The notes: a model not told the origin generated them from the sequence alone. A stretch of DNA of 64,000 nucleotides from Elusimicrobia bacterium GWB2_63_22 (GCA_001799735.1 MGUA01000033.1:23092-87091), one strand, 5' to 3'; positions 35,642-48,111 are shown, counted from the stretch's first letter. Translations and numbers: made by a program.

Positions 35642-37234
35642 ATGACCATACACCGTTACGATTTCCTGGTGATAGGCAGCGGCGCCGCCGGCCTGCTGGC
35701 GGCCCGCAAGCTGGCCGTGGCCGGTACCGTGGCCGTGCTCACCAAGCGCGAGCCCGAGATCTCCAACAGCAACCTCGCCCAGGGCGGCATAGCCGCCGTC
35801 ACCTCCCCCGACGACAACTTCGACCTGCACATCGCCGACACGCTGCGCACCGGCGCCGGCCTCTCCGACCCTGACCTGGTAAAAGGCGTGATCACCGAAG
35901 CCCCCGCCCGCATAAAAGAACTGCTCTTGCTCGGCACCAGGTTCACTCTTAAGGACGGCGTGTTCGAGCTCGGCCTGGAAGGCGGCCACTCGCGCCGCCG
36001 CGTACTGCACGCCGCCGACGCCACAGGCCGCGAGATGGAACGCGCCCTGTTGGCGGCCTGCCGCGCCGAAGGGCGGATCACCTTCTTCCCTAATTATTCC
36101 GCGGTGGACCTGATCCTGCGGGCCCGCCCGGCGCGGGTGCGCCCCGCGGACAACAGCTGCCTGGGCGCCTACGCCCTGGAGGAGAGCACGGGGCGTGTGC
36201 ACAGCTTCCTGGCCTCCGCCACCGTGCTGGCCTCCGGCGGGGCCGGCAAAGTGTACCGCTACACCTCCAACCCGGACGTGGCCACCGGGGACGGCATGGC
36301 GATGGCCTACCGGGCCGGCCTGGAGCTGGCCAACATGGAGTTCGTCCAGTTCCACCCCACCTGCCTCTACCATCCTCAGGCCAAGTCCTTTCTGATCTCC
36401 GAAGCCCTGCGAGGCGAAGGCGGCATCCTGCGCGGCGCCGACGGGGCGCCCTTCATGAAGGCTTATTCCCGCTACGGGGAATTGGCCCCGCGGGACATCG
36501 TGGCCCGGGCCATAGACTCCGAGCTCAAGCGCACCGGCGCCGACTGCGTGTACCTGGACATGTCGCATTTAAAGCCGGCCTTCCTGAAGCGCCGCTTCCC
36601 CACCATCCACGCCAAGTGCCTGGCGCTGGGGATAGATATCACTAAACAGCCTATCCCGGTGGTGCCCGCCGCCCATTTCTTCTGCGGCGGGGTCAAGGTG
36701 GACAGGGACGGGCGCACGGCCCTGACCGGGCTTTTCGCCATCGGCGAAGTCGCCCATACCGGCCTGCACGGCGCCAACCGCCTGGCTTCCAATTCCCTGC
36801 TCGAGGCCTGCGTGTTCGCCCACCGCGCGGCCGAAGCCGTAAAGAGCAGTTACGTGCGCCGCCGGAGCGCGGTAAAACCCGCCCCCTGGACTACCGGCAA
36901 CGCCCGCCCCTCCGACGAAGCGGTCATCATCACCCACAACTGGGACGAGATCCGCACCCTGATGTGGAACTATGTGGGCATAGTGCGCAGCGACAAGCGC
37001 CTGGCCCGCGCCGCGGCCAGGGTGGAGATCATCTCCGCCGAGATCGTCAAGTATTACTGGGACTTCCTCCTGACCCGCGACCTGCTGGAGCTGCGCAACA
37101 TCGCCTGCCTGGCCGGGGTGATCATCCGCTCGGCCCGCCGCCGCAAGGAAAGCCGCGGCCTGCACTACACGGTGGATTACCCGGGCACGTCCCCGCGGTA
37201 CGGCAAGCCCACCCTGACGGACCGCTACCAATAG
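35642..37234 (+). CDS. nadB: L-aspartate oxidase NadB
   Basis: NadB oxidises L-aspartate to iminoaspartate, the first step of NAD synthesis. In anaerobes it uses fumarate as acceptor. The 530-residue flavoprotein has the FAD motif [66 protein letters not shown] and [20 protein letters not shown]. The length and [10 protein letters not shown] motif favour NadB over SdhA/FrdA. NadA and NadC are not in the window. The next gene, uvrA, starts 8 bases later. Confidence 0.95.
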   Translation: MTIHRYDFLVIGSGAAGLLAARKLAVAGTVAVLTKREPEISNSNLAQGGIAAVTSPDDNFDLHIADTLRTGAGLSDPDLVKGVITEAPARIKELLLLGTRFTLKDGVFELGLEGGHSRRRVLHAADATGREMERALLAACRAEGRITFFPNYSAVDLILRARPARVRPADNSCLGAYALEESTGRVHSFLASATVLASGGAGKVYRYTSNPDVATGDGMAMAYRAGLELANMEFVQFHPTCLYHPQAKSFLISEALRGEGGILRGADGAPFMKAYSRYGELAPRDIVARAIDSELKRTGADCVYLDMSHLKPAFLKRRFPTIHAKCLALGIDITKQPIPVVPAAHFFCGGVKVDRDGRTALTGLFAIGEVAHTGLHGANRLASNSLLEACVFAHRAAEAVKSSYVRRRSAVKPAPWTTGNARPSDEAVIITHNWDEIRTLMWNYVGIVRSDKRLARAAARVEIISAEIVKYYWDFLLTRDLLELRNIACLAGVIIRSARRRKESRGLHYTVDYPGTSPRYGKPTLTDRYQ

Positions 37235-37242
37235 GACTTCTT

Positions 37243-40056
<2,814 letters not shown>

Positions 40057-40064
40057 ACACTAGC

Positions 40065-40197
40065 GTGTGCCATAGCGGCCCGGAACGCAAAAACGTGGTC
40101 TCGCACACCGTGCTCGCCACTCCCCGTCTCGCCCCTCGCGCTTACGCAAGCTCGGGGCTCCGACAGGGTTTTGCTAACCCGGGCCGCTACGGCGCAC
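40065..40197 (-). repeat. Structured intergenic element, copy 2
   Basis: Read on the minus strand, the 99-base core (40180-40082) matches copy 1 (20065-20163) at 95 positions. The inner helix reads GCCCC/GGGGC in place of GGTCC/GGACC, two full compensatory pair changes. The outer stem is unrelated in sequence to copy 1: 11 bp TAGCGGCCCGG/CCGGGCCGCTA (40073-40083 with 40179-40189), extended by 7 bp (40065-40071 with 40191-40197) after one mismatch. It lies 28 bases before the stop of the gluzincin gene, on the same strand as that gene, so it is in its 3' untranslated region. Confidence 0.85.
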
Positions 40198-40225
40198 GCG
40201 GGCATTGCTGTATTTGGGAAGATTA

Positions 40226-41131
40226 TTAAGGTTTAGCGCCGAAGTTGATGAAGGGGAGGGTGGAGATCTGTATGGGCTTGAAGTTGAAGCTGGCCGACGG
40301 GCTGCCGCTGGGCAGGCCGTCCTTGCCGGGCTTGGAGTAACCTTCCAGCCAGACCGCCCATTTCCTGCCGAAGTCCAGGCCCGCGGTGACCCGGTAGCTC
40401 TTGAAGAGGGCGTCGTCGAGGGCCATGCCGCCGCGCAGGTTCTCGCAGAAGGTCTTGAACTGCAGCCGCGTATGCGGCCGGTAGAGATAGAGCACCGCCC
40501 CGTAGGCCTGCAGGTACCAGTCGGCTATCTGCGTATCCGAATCCAGCTGGTCGATCTTGAGCGAGAAGAACTTGTCGAAAGGCACCCGCCTCTCCGGCGG
40601 GAAGTAGGCCAGCGCGCGGCTCCACGCCCCCCCTTCCGGGGTGGCGGACTCCTCCATATACACGGCCAGGCCCTCGTTGACCCATTGCGGCGGGTAGGTG
40701 AGGCGCTCGGCAAAGAACCCCTCGAAATACAGGTGCGTCAGCTCGTGGGCGATCACGGCCTTCAGCTTGGCCATATCGCCCGTGTCGTAGACCACCACGG
40801 TCTTCTTGTTGACGTAGGCCAGGCCCTTGGACCAGCGCGGCGGCTTAAACTCGCCGTCGAGGTAGGATTTCTGCGAGGAGTAGATGTAGATCTTGGTCTT
40901 TTCGCGCACCATCCACGGGGCGAACATGGCCAGGTTCAGGCGCATGGAGGAATACATCTTCTCCATCTCCAGCCCGATAGAGCCCGGCGACCAGACGGAC
41001 TCGTGCCGGATCTCGAAATGAGGGGAGGTCTTGACGTGCCACTGGGCAGAGGAGGCGGCAGGGAGCCACGCCGCGGCCGCCAGCGCCAGCGCCAGGCGGA
41101 CAACCCACGGCATGGTCTTAGAGGCGGCCAT
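40226..41131 (-). CDS. Secreted gluzincin-type metallopeptidase
   Basis: The 301-residue protein has a signal peptide (LALALAAAAWLPAASSAQ) and a zinc site HELTH at 129-133 with the downstream glutamate in NEGLAVYME (152-160), the arrangement of peptidase MA-like gluzincins. The periplasmic or surface location and the place at the end of the pilus operon suggest action on envelope or pilus proteins, but no substrate can be named. The structured repeat copy 2 follows its stop. Confidence 0.85.
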   Translation of the reverse strand: MAASKTMPWVVRLALALAAAAWLPAASSAQWHVKTSPHFEIRHESVWSPGSIGLEMEKMYSSMRLNLAMFAPWMVREKTKIYIYSSQKSYLDGEFKPPRWSKGLAYVNKKTVVVYDTGDMAKLKAVIAHELTHLYFEGFFAERLTYPPQWVNEGLAVYMEESATPEGGAWSRALAYFPPERRVPFDKFFSLKIDQLDSDTQIADWYLQAYGAVLYLYRPHTRLQFKTFCENLRGGMALDDALFKSYRVTAGLDFGRKWAVWLEGYSKPGKDGLPSGSPSASFNFKPIQISTLPFINFGAKP

Positions 41132-41142
41132 AGAGATCCGCC

Positions 41143-41490
41143 TCAGGGACAGGCGCCGGTAGGATCGTCCTGGTCGGAAGTGATCTGGAACCTGCCGCCG
41201 CCCAGGGAGCGCACGCAGACGCGCTGGACGAAGCCGGCCGGATAGGTTTCCGCGATATTAGCCTGGGAGAGGGCGGGCATGCCGGTGGTGTTGAAATTCC
41301 AGGTGGCGAAGCGGTCGTGAAAATAACCGTGGGCCCGGGCCCGGGTGGTGACGGAGCGGTAGCCGCGGGCGGCCATGATATAGCGCCCCATGATCCACTT
41401 GAGGACCATGACGGAGATCATGGACAACACGACGGAGATGACCAGGGTCTGCAGCAGCACCATACCCCGGCGCCAGATCGGCTTTTTCAT
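41143..41490 (-). CDS. Minor pilin-like membrane protein (PilX/GspK-like)
   Basis: The 115-residue protein opens KPIWRRGMVLLQTLVISVVL, a short basic leader followed by a membrane helix. It resembles PilX/GspK-type minor pilins, although the Glu at +5 of mature pilins is replaced. The rest is a small soluble domain with two cysteines. It is co-directional with the other minor pilins, 42 bases downstream of the next. Confidence 0.65.
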   Translation of the reverse strand: MKKPIWRRGMVLLQTLVISVVLSMISVMVLKWIMGRYIMAARGYRSVTTRARAHGYFHDRFATWNFNTTGMPALSQANIAETYPAGFVQRVCVRSLGGGRFQITSDQDDPTGACP

Positions 41491-41532
41491 GTTAATAGTC
41501 TAGCAGAGAAACCAGCTGTTTTCAATGGCAGC

Positions 41533-42261
41533 TCAGGGGAGAGACGCCCGGTTTATGGTAATAAGGCTGTCGAGCGAAAAGTCCACGTCGCGCTGGTTGG
41601 CGGCGAAGCCCCTGTTGGCGGCCACCCAGAAGGAGCGCAGGGAGATGCGCACGGAAGGCACTTCCCGTACCCCGTCAACGGCGGCCCTGGAGAAGGTAAA
41701 CTGGCTGCGCGGCGGCAGCGGGGGCACCACGTACTGCATCAGCAGCGTGACCGTCCCCCCTCCCCCGAAACCGCAGAAGGCGGGGTAGCCGCTGGCGCCG
41801 GTGCCGTTCCAGGTGGCCGGCGCGGCGGCCATGCAGCCGGCGGCGCCGCCGGGGATAAGGCCCGTATGGTAATACAGGTTATTGAGGCCCGCGTTGCCGG
41901 GGGTATTGTCGGGGGCCACGCAGAAATAATGCCAGGCCGCGGGGTCAGGCGGGCTGATGCGGTAACAGCCCGGGGAATTGGCGGCCTGGAGGCCCTGGGA
42001 AACGTTAGAGGCGAAAGCCAGGATGTTGTCGGCCGCGCCGTAGGCGGGCCGGTCTATGCGGGTAGCGGTGGAAAGGGTGTTATGCAGCACCTTCATGGCG
42101 AAATCGGCGTTGGTCTTTATGATGTTCCGGCGGTAATTCTGGAACATATGGCGGTTGGCGGTTGCGTAGATGGTGGCCAGCGACATCGACATGAAGCCGA
42201 AAATGAAGATAGCCAGGATGAGCTCGGCCATCGTAAAACCTTTTCTGTAGGTCATAATCAA
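41533..42261 (-). CDS. Minor pilin, PilW-like prepilin
   Basis: The 242-residue protein has a class III prepilin leader (MTYRKGFTMAELILAIFIFG) with cleavage after Gly and Glu at +5 of the mature protein. A Gly- and Cys-containing soluble domain follows (cysteines in PGCYRISPP, FCVAPDN, GCMAAAP and FCGFGGGG). The stop of the upstream PilV-like gene is not shared; instead its own start overlaps that gene's end by ATGA (42258-42261). PilW-like minor pilins prime pilus assembly. Confidence 0.82.
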   Translation of the reverse strand: MIMTYRKGFTMAELILAIFIFGFMSMSLATIYATANRHMFQNYRRNIIKTNADFAMKVLHNTLSTATRIDRPAYGAADNILAFASNVSQGLQAANSPGCYRISPPDPAAWHYFCVAPDNTPGNAGLNNLYYHTGLIPGGAAGCMAAAPATWNGTGASGYPAFCGFGGGGTVTLLMQYVVPPLPPRSQFTFSRAAVDGVREVPSVRISLRSFWVAANRGFAANQRDVDFSLDSLITINRASLP

Positions 42262-42713
42262 TCCGGGTAAATAAGCGTGAACACCACGCGCTTGCAGGCC
42301 GTGGGATAGTTCGGCGGGTTGCCGGTGCCGAAACCGCAGGGGTAGCTGGTCACGGTGTAGCTAAGGCTGGCCGCCGGCTGCCCGGGGACGGTGAGCGGCA
42401 GGGTGGAAACAAGGGAGGAAACGTCGTGGTTGCCTTCCCGCAGGGCCCAGACTCCGCCCAATTCCGCCGTCCAGTGCCCCGCCGGGGAGCCGGGAACGTA
42501 GGTGGCCTCGCCGGGGACGGCGCTGACGTAGCTCTTCAGGGTTTCCTGGGCCTGTTTAAGCACCATGGCCGCCGCGTCGCGCTTGTCCGCCTTGAGGTCG
42601 GAGACGAAGCTGGACAGGATCACCGAAAAGACGGCCGTGGTCGTCATAGCGGAGATCATCGTGGCCATTACGACCTCGATAAGAGTCTGCCCGCGGCGCG
42701 CTTTTATCTTCAT
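42258..42713 (-). CDS. Minor pilin, PilV-like prepilin
   Basis: The ATG at 42713 gives 151 residues beginning KIKARRGQTLIEVVMATMIS, a class III prepilin leader with cleavage after Gly and Glu at +5. The C-terminus contains YPCGFGTGNPPNYPTACKRV with two cysteines. It lies 5 bases after the stop of the main pilin gene. It is likely a minor pilin of the priming complex. Confidence 0.82.
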   Translation of the reverse strand: MKIKARRGQTLIEVVMATMISAMTTTAVFSVILSSFVSDLKADKRDAAAMVLKQAQETLKSYVSAVPGEATYVPGSPAGHWTAELGGVWALREGNHDVSSLVSTLPLTVPGQPAASLSYTVTSYPCGFGTGNPPNYPTACKRVVFTLIYPD

Positions 42714-42718
42714 AAAGG

Positions 42719-43222
42719 TCAGAACCTGGGGCAATCCGGCACCCCGCTGCCAAGGGACTCGCAGGCGCCGCTGTCGTAGAAGCGGTAGCCCCAGGTGTTG
42801 TAGGGGCTGCCGGCGCCGGGCTTGCGCCGGGTGCACGACATGCCGATCTCGGTGCCGCGGCTGCCGCAGCAGGGGCCGCCTGCCCCGCCGTTACAGACGT
42901 AAAAGTCGTAGGAGGAGTTGTCCCAGTCCTGCTTGGCCACGTAGCCGCAGGCGATCAGGCGGCAGGAGGAAGTGCCGGCGCTGGCGCAGGAGACGCTGTT
43001 GCACGGGTTGTTGGTGACTATGCCGCTGATGCTCATGCCCGGGTTGTCCACCTTGAACATGCGGTTGGCGTTGCCCAGCAGGTGGCCGATGGCCACCGAG
43101 TCGGTGGCCTTCGTGGTCTCCACGGTCTTATAGTAGTAAGGCACGCCCATCGAGGCCAGAATGCCCATGATGAGCACCACCACCATCAGCTCTATCAGCG
43201 TAAAACCCCTGTTAAGTTTCAT
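42719..43222 (-). CDS. Type IV pilin (PilA/PilE-like)
   Basis: The 167-residue prepilin has the perfect leader MKLNRGFTLIELMVVVLIMG, a conserved N-terminal helix, and a cysteine-rich body with about ten cysteines (NNPCNSVSCASAGTSSCRLI, CNGGAGGPCCGS). Several disulphides are likely, which is unusual for a pilin and may stiffen the fibre. It follows pilC by 30 bases and is probably the major or a major-like pilin. Confidence 0.92.
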   Translation of the reverse strand: MKLNRGFTLIELMVVVLIMGILASMGVPYYYKTVETTKATDSVAIGHLLGNANRMFKVDNPGMSISGIVTNNPCNSVSCASAGTSSCRLIACGYVAKQDWDNSSYDFYVCNGGAGGPCCGSRGTEIGMSCTRRKPGAGSPYNTWGYRFYDSGACESLGSGVPDCPRF

Positions 43223-43252
43223 CTTTTCCCCTCATTCTGAACGCGCCCGGCC

Positions 43253-44476
43253 TCAGCCGGCGGTTATCTGCGACAGCTGGAAGATGGGCATGAAGATGCT
43301 CATCACGATGACAGCGATGATGCCGCCGATGCCCACCACCAGTATCGGGTCTATCATGGACGAAAAGCGGCGCAGGAACTGGTCTATCTGTTCCTGGTAA
43401 TACTTGGAAAGCACGACGATGATATCGGGCAGCTTGCCGGACTCCTCGCCCATCCACATCATCTCGGTGACCATGCCCGGGAAGATGCCTGTCTTCCGGA
43501 AGGATTCAGAGATGGAGCGGCCGCTGGCGATGTCGTTCTTGGCCTTCTTGAGGGCGTTCTGGAAGATCAGGTTCTTCTTGAACGAGCCTTCCAGCACCGA
43601 GACGGCGTTGAGGATGCTGACGCCGGAGCGGATGAGGGTGGCCATGGTGGTCAGCAGGCGTTCTATCTGCATGGAGCGTACCAGGCTGCCGAAGAAAGGG
43701 ATATTGAAGACCACGTGGTTCCAGGTGAGCCGGCCTGGCGGCGTGGCGATATAGGCCCGGGCCGCGAAGAAAGCGCCGATCGTCACCACGATGCCCAGCA
43801 CCGCGAACCGGCTGACGATATCGGAAATGGCCACGATGACGCGGGTTATCATGGGCAGTTGCAGGTTGAAGTCCCGGAAGATGCCGGCGAAGACGGGGAC
43901 GATGTAGACCACGAAGTAGATCAGCACGCCCATGGACATGGTCATCAGCACGGCAGGGTAGGAGACGGCGGTGATGATCTTGGACTTCACGTTCTCCTGC
44001 GATTCGCTGTAGGCGGTGATCTGGCGCAGCACGGTGGGCAGCTGGCCGGACACCTCGCCGGCCTGCACCAGGGAGACCCAGATCTCGTCGAAGACCTTGG
44101 GATGCTTCTCGAGCGCCTTATGGAAAGCGCCGCCGGCGGAGACTTCCTTGGTAATAGTGGAGAGCACGGCGCCGAGATTCTTGTTCTCGGCGTGCTCGCT
44201 AAGCAGGGACAGGGCGCGCACCAGCGGGATGCCGCCGCCGATCAGCGTGGACATCTGCTCGCCGAAGAACACCATCTCGCGGCCGGAAACGTTGCCGCTC
44301 TTGAATTTCTTGATGCTGAGGATGCCCTTGGACTTGGTATCCTCCGTCTGTATCGAGAGGATGAACAGCCCTTTGGTCTGCAGGGATTGTACCGCCGCGT
44401 CTTCGTCGTCGGCGTCCATCGCGCCGGTGGTGACGGTGCCCTGCGCGTCCTGAACGGTGTATATATATCTAGACAT
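43253..44476 (-). CDS. pilC: Pilus/type II secretion inner-membrane platform PilC/GspF
   Basis: The 407-residue protein has two T2SSF domains with membrane helices (EMVFFGEQMSTLIGGGIPLV; AVSYPAVLMTMSMGVLIYFV; QIERLLTTMATLIRSGVSIL; VGIGGIIAVIVMSIFMPIF). It is the platform on which the PilB motor acts. It follows pilB. Confidence 0.95.
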   Translation of the reverse strand: MSRYIYTVQDAQGTVTTGAMDADDEDAAVQSLQTKGLFILSIQTEDTKSKGILSIKKFKSGNVSGREMVFFGEQMSTLIGGGIPLVRALSLLSEHAENKNLGAVLSTITKEVSAGGAFHKALEKHPKVFDEIWVSLVQAGEVSGQLPTVLRQITAYSESQENVKSKIITAVSYPAVLMTMSMGVLIYFVVYIVPVFAGIFRDFNLQLPMITRVIVAISDIVSRFAVLGIVVTIGAFFAARAYIATPPGRLTWNHVVFNIPFFGSLVRSMQIERLLTTMATLIRSGVSILNAVSVLEGSFKKNLIFQNALKKAKNDIASGRSISESFRKTGIFPGMVTEMMWMGEESGKLPDIIVVLSKYYQEQIDQFLRRFSSMIDPILVVGIGGIIAVIVMSIFMPIFQLSQITAG

Positions 44477-44521
44477 AGTTCCCCGGCAGGTTCACTGCCA
44501 CTCGGGGGAGCCCCCCCCGGA

Positions 44522-46270
44522 CTAGCGCTCCGTAACTGTAACCGAAAGCATGTCGTCCACGGAAGTGACGCCCGCCAGCACCTTGCGCCAGCCGCTGGCG
44601 CGCAGGTTCCAGGCGCCGCCCTTGGCGGCTTCCACGGCGATCCGCTGCACGTCCGCGTCCTTGTAGATGATGCGCTTCATCTCCTCGGTGTTGAAATACA
44701 CCTCGTAGATGGCTTTGCGGCCCTTATAGCCCATATTGTTGCATTTCGGGCAGCCTTTCGCACGGTAAAAAGTAAGCCTGGTAAGGTCGGGCAGCGGGTT
44801 CAGCATCGACTCCGCGGCGAACTGGTCCAGCTCGGACTGCGGGGGCCGGTAGGGCTCTTTGCAGACCGGGCAGAGCTGGCGCACCAGGCGCTGGGCGGCC
44901 AGGCACAGCAGCGTGCTGGCCAGCAGGTACTTTTCTATGCCCATGTCGAGCAGGCGGGGCACCGCCTCCAGCGCGCTGTTGGTATGCAGCGTGGAGAGCA
45001 CCAGATGGCCGGTCATGGCCGCCTTAAGGCAGGCCTCGGCCGTCTCGTTGTCGCGGACCTCGCCGACCAGGATAACGTCGGGGTCCTGGCGGAGGAAGGA
45101 GCGCAGGCCGGAGGCCATGGTCAGGCCTATGGCGGGCTTTACCTGCACCTGGCTGATGCCTTCCATCTTGATTTCCACGGGGTCCTCGAGCGTCATGATG
45201 TTGAGCTCGGGGGATTTGATGGTGTTGAGCACGGCGTTGAGCGTGGTGGTCTTACCGGAACCGGTGGGGCCGGTCAGGAAGATCAGCCCGTTGGGGGCGG
45301 AGGCGGCCTTCAGGAAGTCGTCCATCTGGCGCTGCTCGAAGCCGATGATCTTGACGTTGAGCTCCACCGAGCCCCTGTCCAGGATACGCATGACCAGCTT
45401 TTCGCCGAACACGGTGGGGCAGACGCTGACGCGGATCTCGATGATGCGGTTCTGGTACTTGATGGAGAAGCTGCCGTCCTGCGGCAGGCGGCGCTCGGAG
45501 ATGTCGAGCTTGGAGAGAATTTTAACGCGCGAGATCATGGCCTCCACCAGGTCGGTGGGCGGGGCGCTGCGCTCGTAAAGCACGCCGTCGATGCGCAGGC
45601 GCAGGGACACCTTCTCGTCGAACTTCTCCAGGTGGATGTCCGAGGTGCGCTCGGAAATGGCCTGCTTCATGATGGCGTTGACCAGCTTGATGGACTGCGC
45701 GCCCTTGGACTCGCCGATGATGACCTTGTCCAGGTCCAGCTTGCCGTCGGGGGTGATGACGTCGGAATCCGAGGTTTCGCCCGCGGCGGCGCCTACGGCC
45801 TTGTCGAGCACGCGGTCTATCAGGTTGGTCTGCCCCTGGTAGAAAAGGTCGATGACCTTCAGGATCTGGGCCTTGGTGGAAATAAAAGGCTGGATCTCCA
45901 TGCCGGAGACCAGCTTGATGTTGTCGAGGATGAGGATGTTGGTCGGGTCGGTAAGGGCCACCGCCAGCACGTTGTTCTCCACGAACAGCGGGATCACCGC
46001 GTTGTCGCGGGCGAACTTCTCCGGGATCATGCGGTCCAGCCCCTGGATCTTCTCGGGGTTGAGGATCTGGTTCTCCCTGGAGGCGTAAGGGATGCCGAGC
46101 TGCTTGGCCAAGGCCTGGGCCACCTGTTCCTCGGTGGCGTAGTGCAGCTTTACCAGGGCTTCGCCGATGAGGCAGCCCTGCTGCTGCTGGAATTTAAGGG
46201 CCTTCTGGAGCTTCTCTTCGTCGATCCACTTGGCCAGGATCATTATCTCGCCGAGTTTTTTTGGAGGCAT
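44522..46270 (-). CDS. pilB: Pilus assembly / secretion ATPase PilB/GspE
   Basis: The 582-residue extension motor has an N-terminal MshE/T2SSE domain (GEALVKLHYATEEQVAQALA) and the ATPase core. The core shows Walker A TGPTGSGKTTTLNAV, the Asp box TLEDPVEIKMEGISQVQV, Walker B GLRSFLRQDPDVILVGEVRD, a His box STLHTNSALEAVPRLLDMG, and a zinc tetracysteine pair (CPVCKEPY, CPKCNNMG). No PilT retraction ATPase is in the window. Confidence 0.96.
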   Translation of the reverse strand: MPPKKLGEIMILAKWIDEEKLQKALKFQQQQGCLIGEALVKLHYATEEQVAQALAKQLGIPYASRENQILNPEKIQGLDRMIPEKFARDNAVIPLFVENNVLAVALTDPTNILILDNIKLVSGMEIQPFISTKAQILKVIDLFYQGQTNLIDRVLDKAVGAAAGETSDSDVITPDGKLDLDKVIIGESKGAQSIKLVNAIMKQAISERTSDIHLEKFDEKVSLRLRIDGVLYERSAPPTDLVEAMISRVKILSKLDISERRLPQDGSFSIKYQNRIIEIRVSVCPTVFGEKLVMRILDRGSVELNVKIIGFEQRQMDDFLKAASAPNGLIFLTGPTGSGKTTTLNAVLNTIKSPELNIMTLEDPVEIKMEGISQVQVKPAIGLTMASGLRSFLRQDPDVILVGEVRDNETAEACLKAAMTGHLVLSTLHTNSALEAVPRLLDMGIEKYLLASTLLCLAAQRLVRQLCPVCKEPYRPPQSELDQFAAESMLNPLPDLTRLTFYRAKGCPKCNNMGYKGRKAIYEVYFNTEEMKRIIYKDADVQRIAVEAAKGGAWNLRASGWRKVLAGVTSVDDMLSVTVTER

Positions 46271-46342
46271 AGATCTGTCGTTTAACCCGCCGCGGCCGGC
46301 TCCGGTGTCTCCGGGCCGGCTTTGTCCCCGCGCTCCCCCCCG

Positions 46343-48088
46343 TTAGTCGACCAGTATGGTCGGGGTCAGGAAGATGACCAGGTCCGTATTCGTGCGCCTG
46401 GAGCTGACGCTGGTGAACAGCCAGCCGATTATCGGTATGTAGCCGAGCAGCGGCACCTTGCGTATGGTCTTGCTCTCGGTGGACGCCAGCATGCCGCCGA
46501 TCACCACGGTCTGGCCGTTCTTGACGCGCACCATGGTGGAGGCGCCGCGGCTGACCGGGTCGTAGACCGTCGCGCCCTGCACCGTAATGGCGGAAGCGAC
46601 CGAGTCGGAATAGGAAGGCTGGACGATCATCGTGATGTAGCCTTCCTTGTTGACCTGCGGGGTCACTTTCAGCGTGAGGCCGATGCGGCGGCGCTCTACG
46701 CCGGTGGAGGAGGATCCGGAGGAGCCGCCGGCCGAGGACACGGTGCTCTGGGTGCCCATCGCGGCGTCCTTGGAGATCTGGATCAGGGCGGTCTTGTTGT
46801 TCATCGCCACGATCTTGGGCTTGCCCAGGTAGCGGCCCTCGCCCTTGGAGATCAGGGCGCGGAAGATGGCCTGCAGCTGCGCGAGGCTGAAGACGCCGTA
46901 GTAGACGCCCTTGGTGCTCTGCTGGCCGGTGGAGTAGATCGGGTCTATGGTGCCGGAACCGCCGCTGCCGCCGGAGGAGGAAGACCCGCTGTCGGCGGAG
47001 TCGCCGCGCGAGATGCCGCCGATGTCGGTGGTATTGGGGTAGAAATATTTCCAGGAATCACCGGAGTAGAAGCCGGGGCGCATGCCGTAGTCGGTCAGGC
47101 GGGCGGGGCCGGCGAAGTAGGCCATCTCGCCGCGCGAGCCGCCCCACTCTATGCCGAGTTCGTTGATGCGGTCGGTGTTGATCTCCACGATCTGGGCCTC
47201 GATGAGGATCTGCGGGGCCTTCTTGTCGAGTTCGGCGATGATCTGCTCCACCTGCGGGAACACTTCGGGCACGTCGGTGATGATCAGGGTGTTGGTGCGC
47301 GGGTCGGTGGCCAGCTTGCCGTACTTGCGGGAAAGCACGCTGCGCACGATATTGATGATGGAGATGGAACTCTCCTCCTCTTTGTTATTGCCGGGCTGGT
47401 TCTGGGGCTGCTGCTGCCCGCCGCCGCCCTGGCCGCCGCCGGAAGAGGAGACGTCCTGCGAGGTTATGGAGGCGATCTCCTCGCCCACCGAGGTGATCGG
47501 GATGAGCGGGATATAGTTGAGGGTATAGATCTTGGTGATCAGGTTGGGCATGTCGGCCGAGCGCTTCTGCACCACGTAGGTGTTGCTCTTGCCGATGCGC
47601 TGGTAGGTCAGGCCCTTAACACGGAGCAGGAGTTCCAGGGCTTCACGCACGGTGGTCTTGCGCAGGAAGACCGTGATGGTCTTGCTCTCGAGGCCTTCCG
47701 TGATGATGAAGTTGACCTTGGACTGCGCGGACACCACGTCAAGGAAGGTAGACAGCGGGGCGCCCTTGAGGCGGATCGGGCCGATCTTGCGGTCGAGGGG
47801 CGAGATGGACTCGACCTCTTCGTACATCGGGGCTTCCTTGGGAACGCCGCCGATCTGCACGGAATCTATGGGAGAGCCGGGGGTCTGGCCCTGGGGCATG
47901 GTGGAAGGCGGCGCGGAGTCGGCGCTGGGTTCCAGTATGGGGCCGCCCTCGTCTCCGCCGGGGCCCTGCAGGTCCTGGGCAAAATCCTTGTCGGCGGCGG
48001 GCACGCCCTGGGCGTAAAGCCCGGCCACCGGGACGAGCAGCTGTTCAAAGGCCAGGGTAAAAGCCAGCAGTATTTTCAAAGTCTTCAT
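46343..48088 (-). CDS. pilQ: Secretin PilQ/GspD
   Basis: The ATG at 48088 has GGAGG six bases upstream and begins with a signal peptide (KTLKILLAFTLAFEQLLVPV), giving 581 residues. A secretin N-domain (VNFIITEGLESKTITVFLRK, VREALELLLRVKGL), an N1-type domain (LATDPRTNTLIITDVPEVF) and the C-terminal secretin gate (EGYITMIVQPSYSDS, VVIGGMLASTESKTIRKVPL, IFLTPTI) are seen. It is the outer-membrane pore for the pilus. Two Ser/Gly-rich insertions are present. A TATAAT at 48117-48112 suggests an internal promoter. Confidence 0.95.
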   Translation of the reverse strand: MKTLKILLAFTLAFEQLLVPVAGLYAQGVPAADKDFAQDLQGPGGDEGGPILEPSADSAPPSTMPQGQTPGSPIDSVQIGGVPKEAPMYEEVESISPLDRKIGPIRLKGAPLSTFLDVVSAQSKVNFIITEGLESKTITVFLRKTTVREALELLLRVKGLTYQRIGKSNTYVVQKRSADMPNLITKIYTLNYIPLIPITSVGEEIASITSQDVSSSGGGQGGGGQQQPQNQPGNNKEEESSISIINIVRSVLSRKYGKLATDPRTNTLIITDVPEVFPQVEQIIAELDKKAPQILIEAQIVEINTDRINELGIEWGGSRGEMAYFAGPARLTDYGMRPGFYSGDSWKYFYPNTTDIGGISRGDSADSGSSSSGGSGGSGTIDPIYSTGQQSTKGVYYGVFSLAQLQAIFRALISKGEGRYLGKPKIVAMNNKTALIQISKDAAMGTQSTVSSAGGSSGSSSTGVERRRIGLTLKVTPQVNKEGYITMIVQPSYSDSVASAITVQGATVYDPVSRGASTMVRVKNGQTVVIGGMLASTESKTIRKVPLLGYIPIIGWLFTSVSSRRTNTDLVIFLTPTILVD

Positions 48089-48111
48089 AACGCCTCCGTA
48101 CCTCAACCGCT

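Noticed and set aside
36964..37242. Extended N-terminus for uvrA
   Set aside because: The extra 93 residues overlap nadB in another frame and are unrelated to UvrA; the ATG at 37243 with AGGA upstream gives the standard start.
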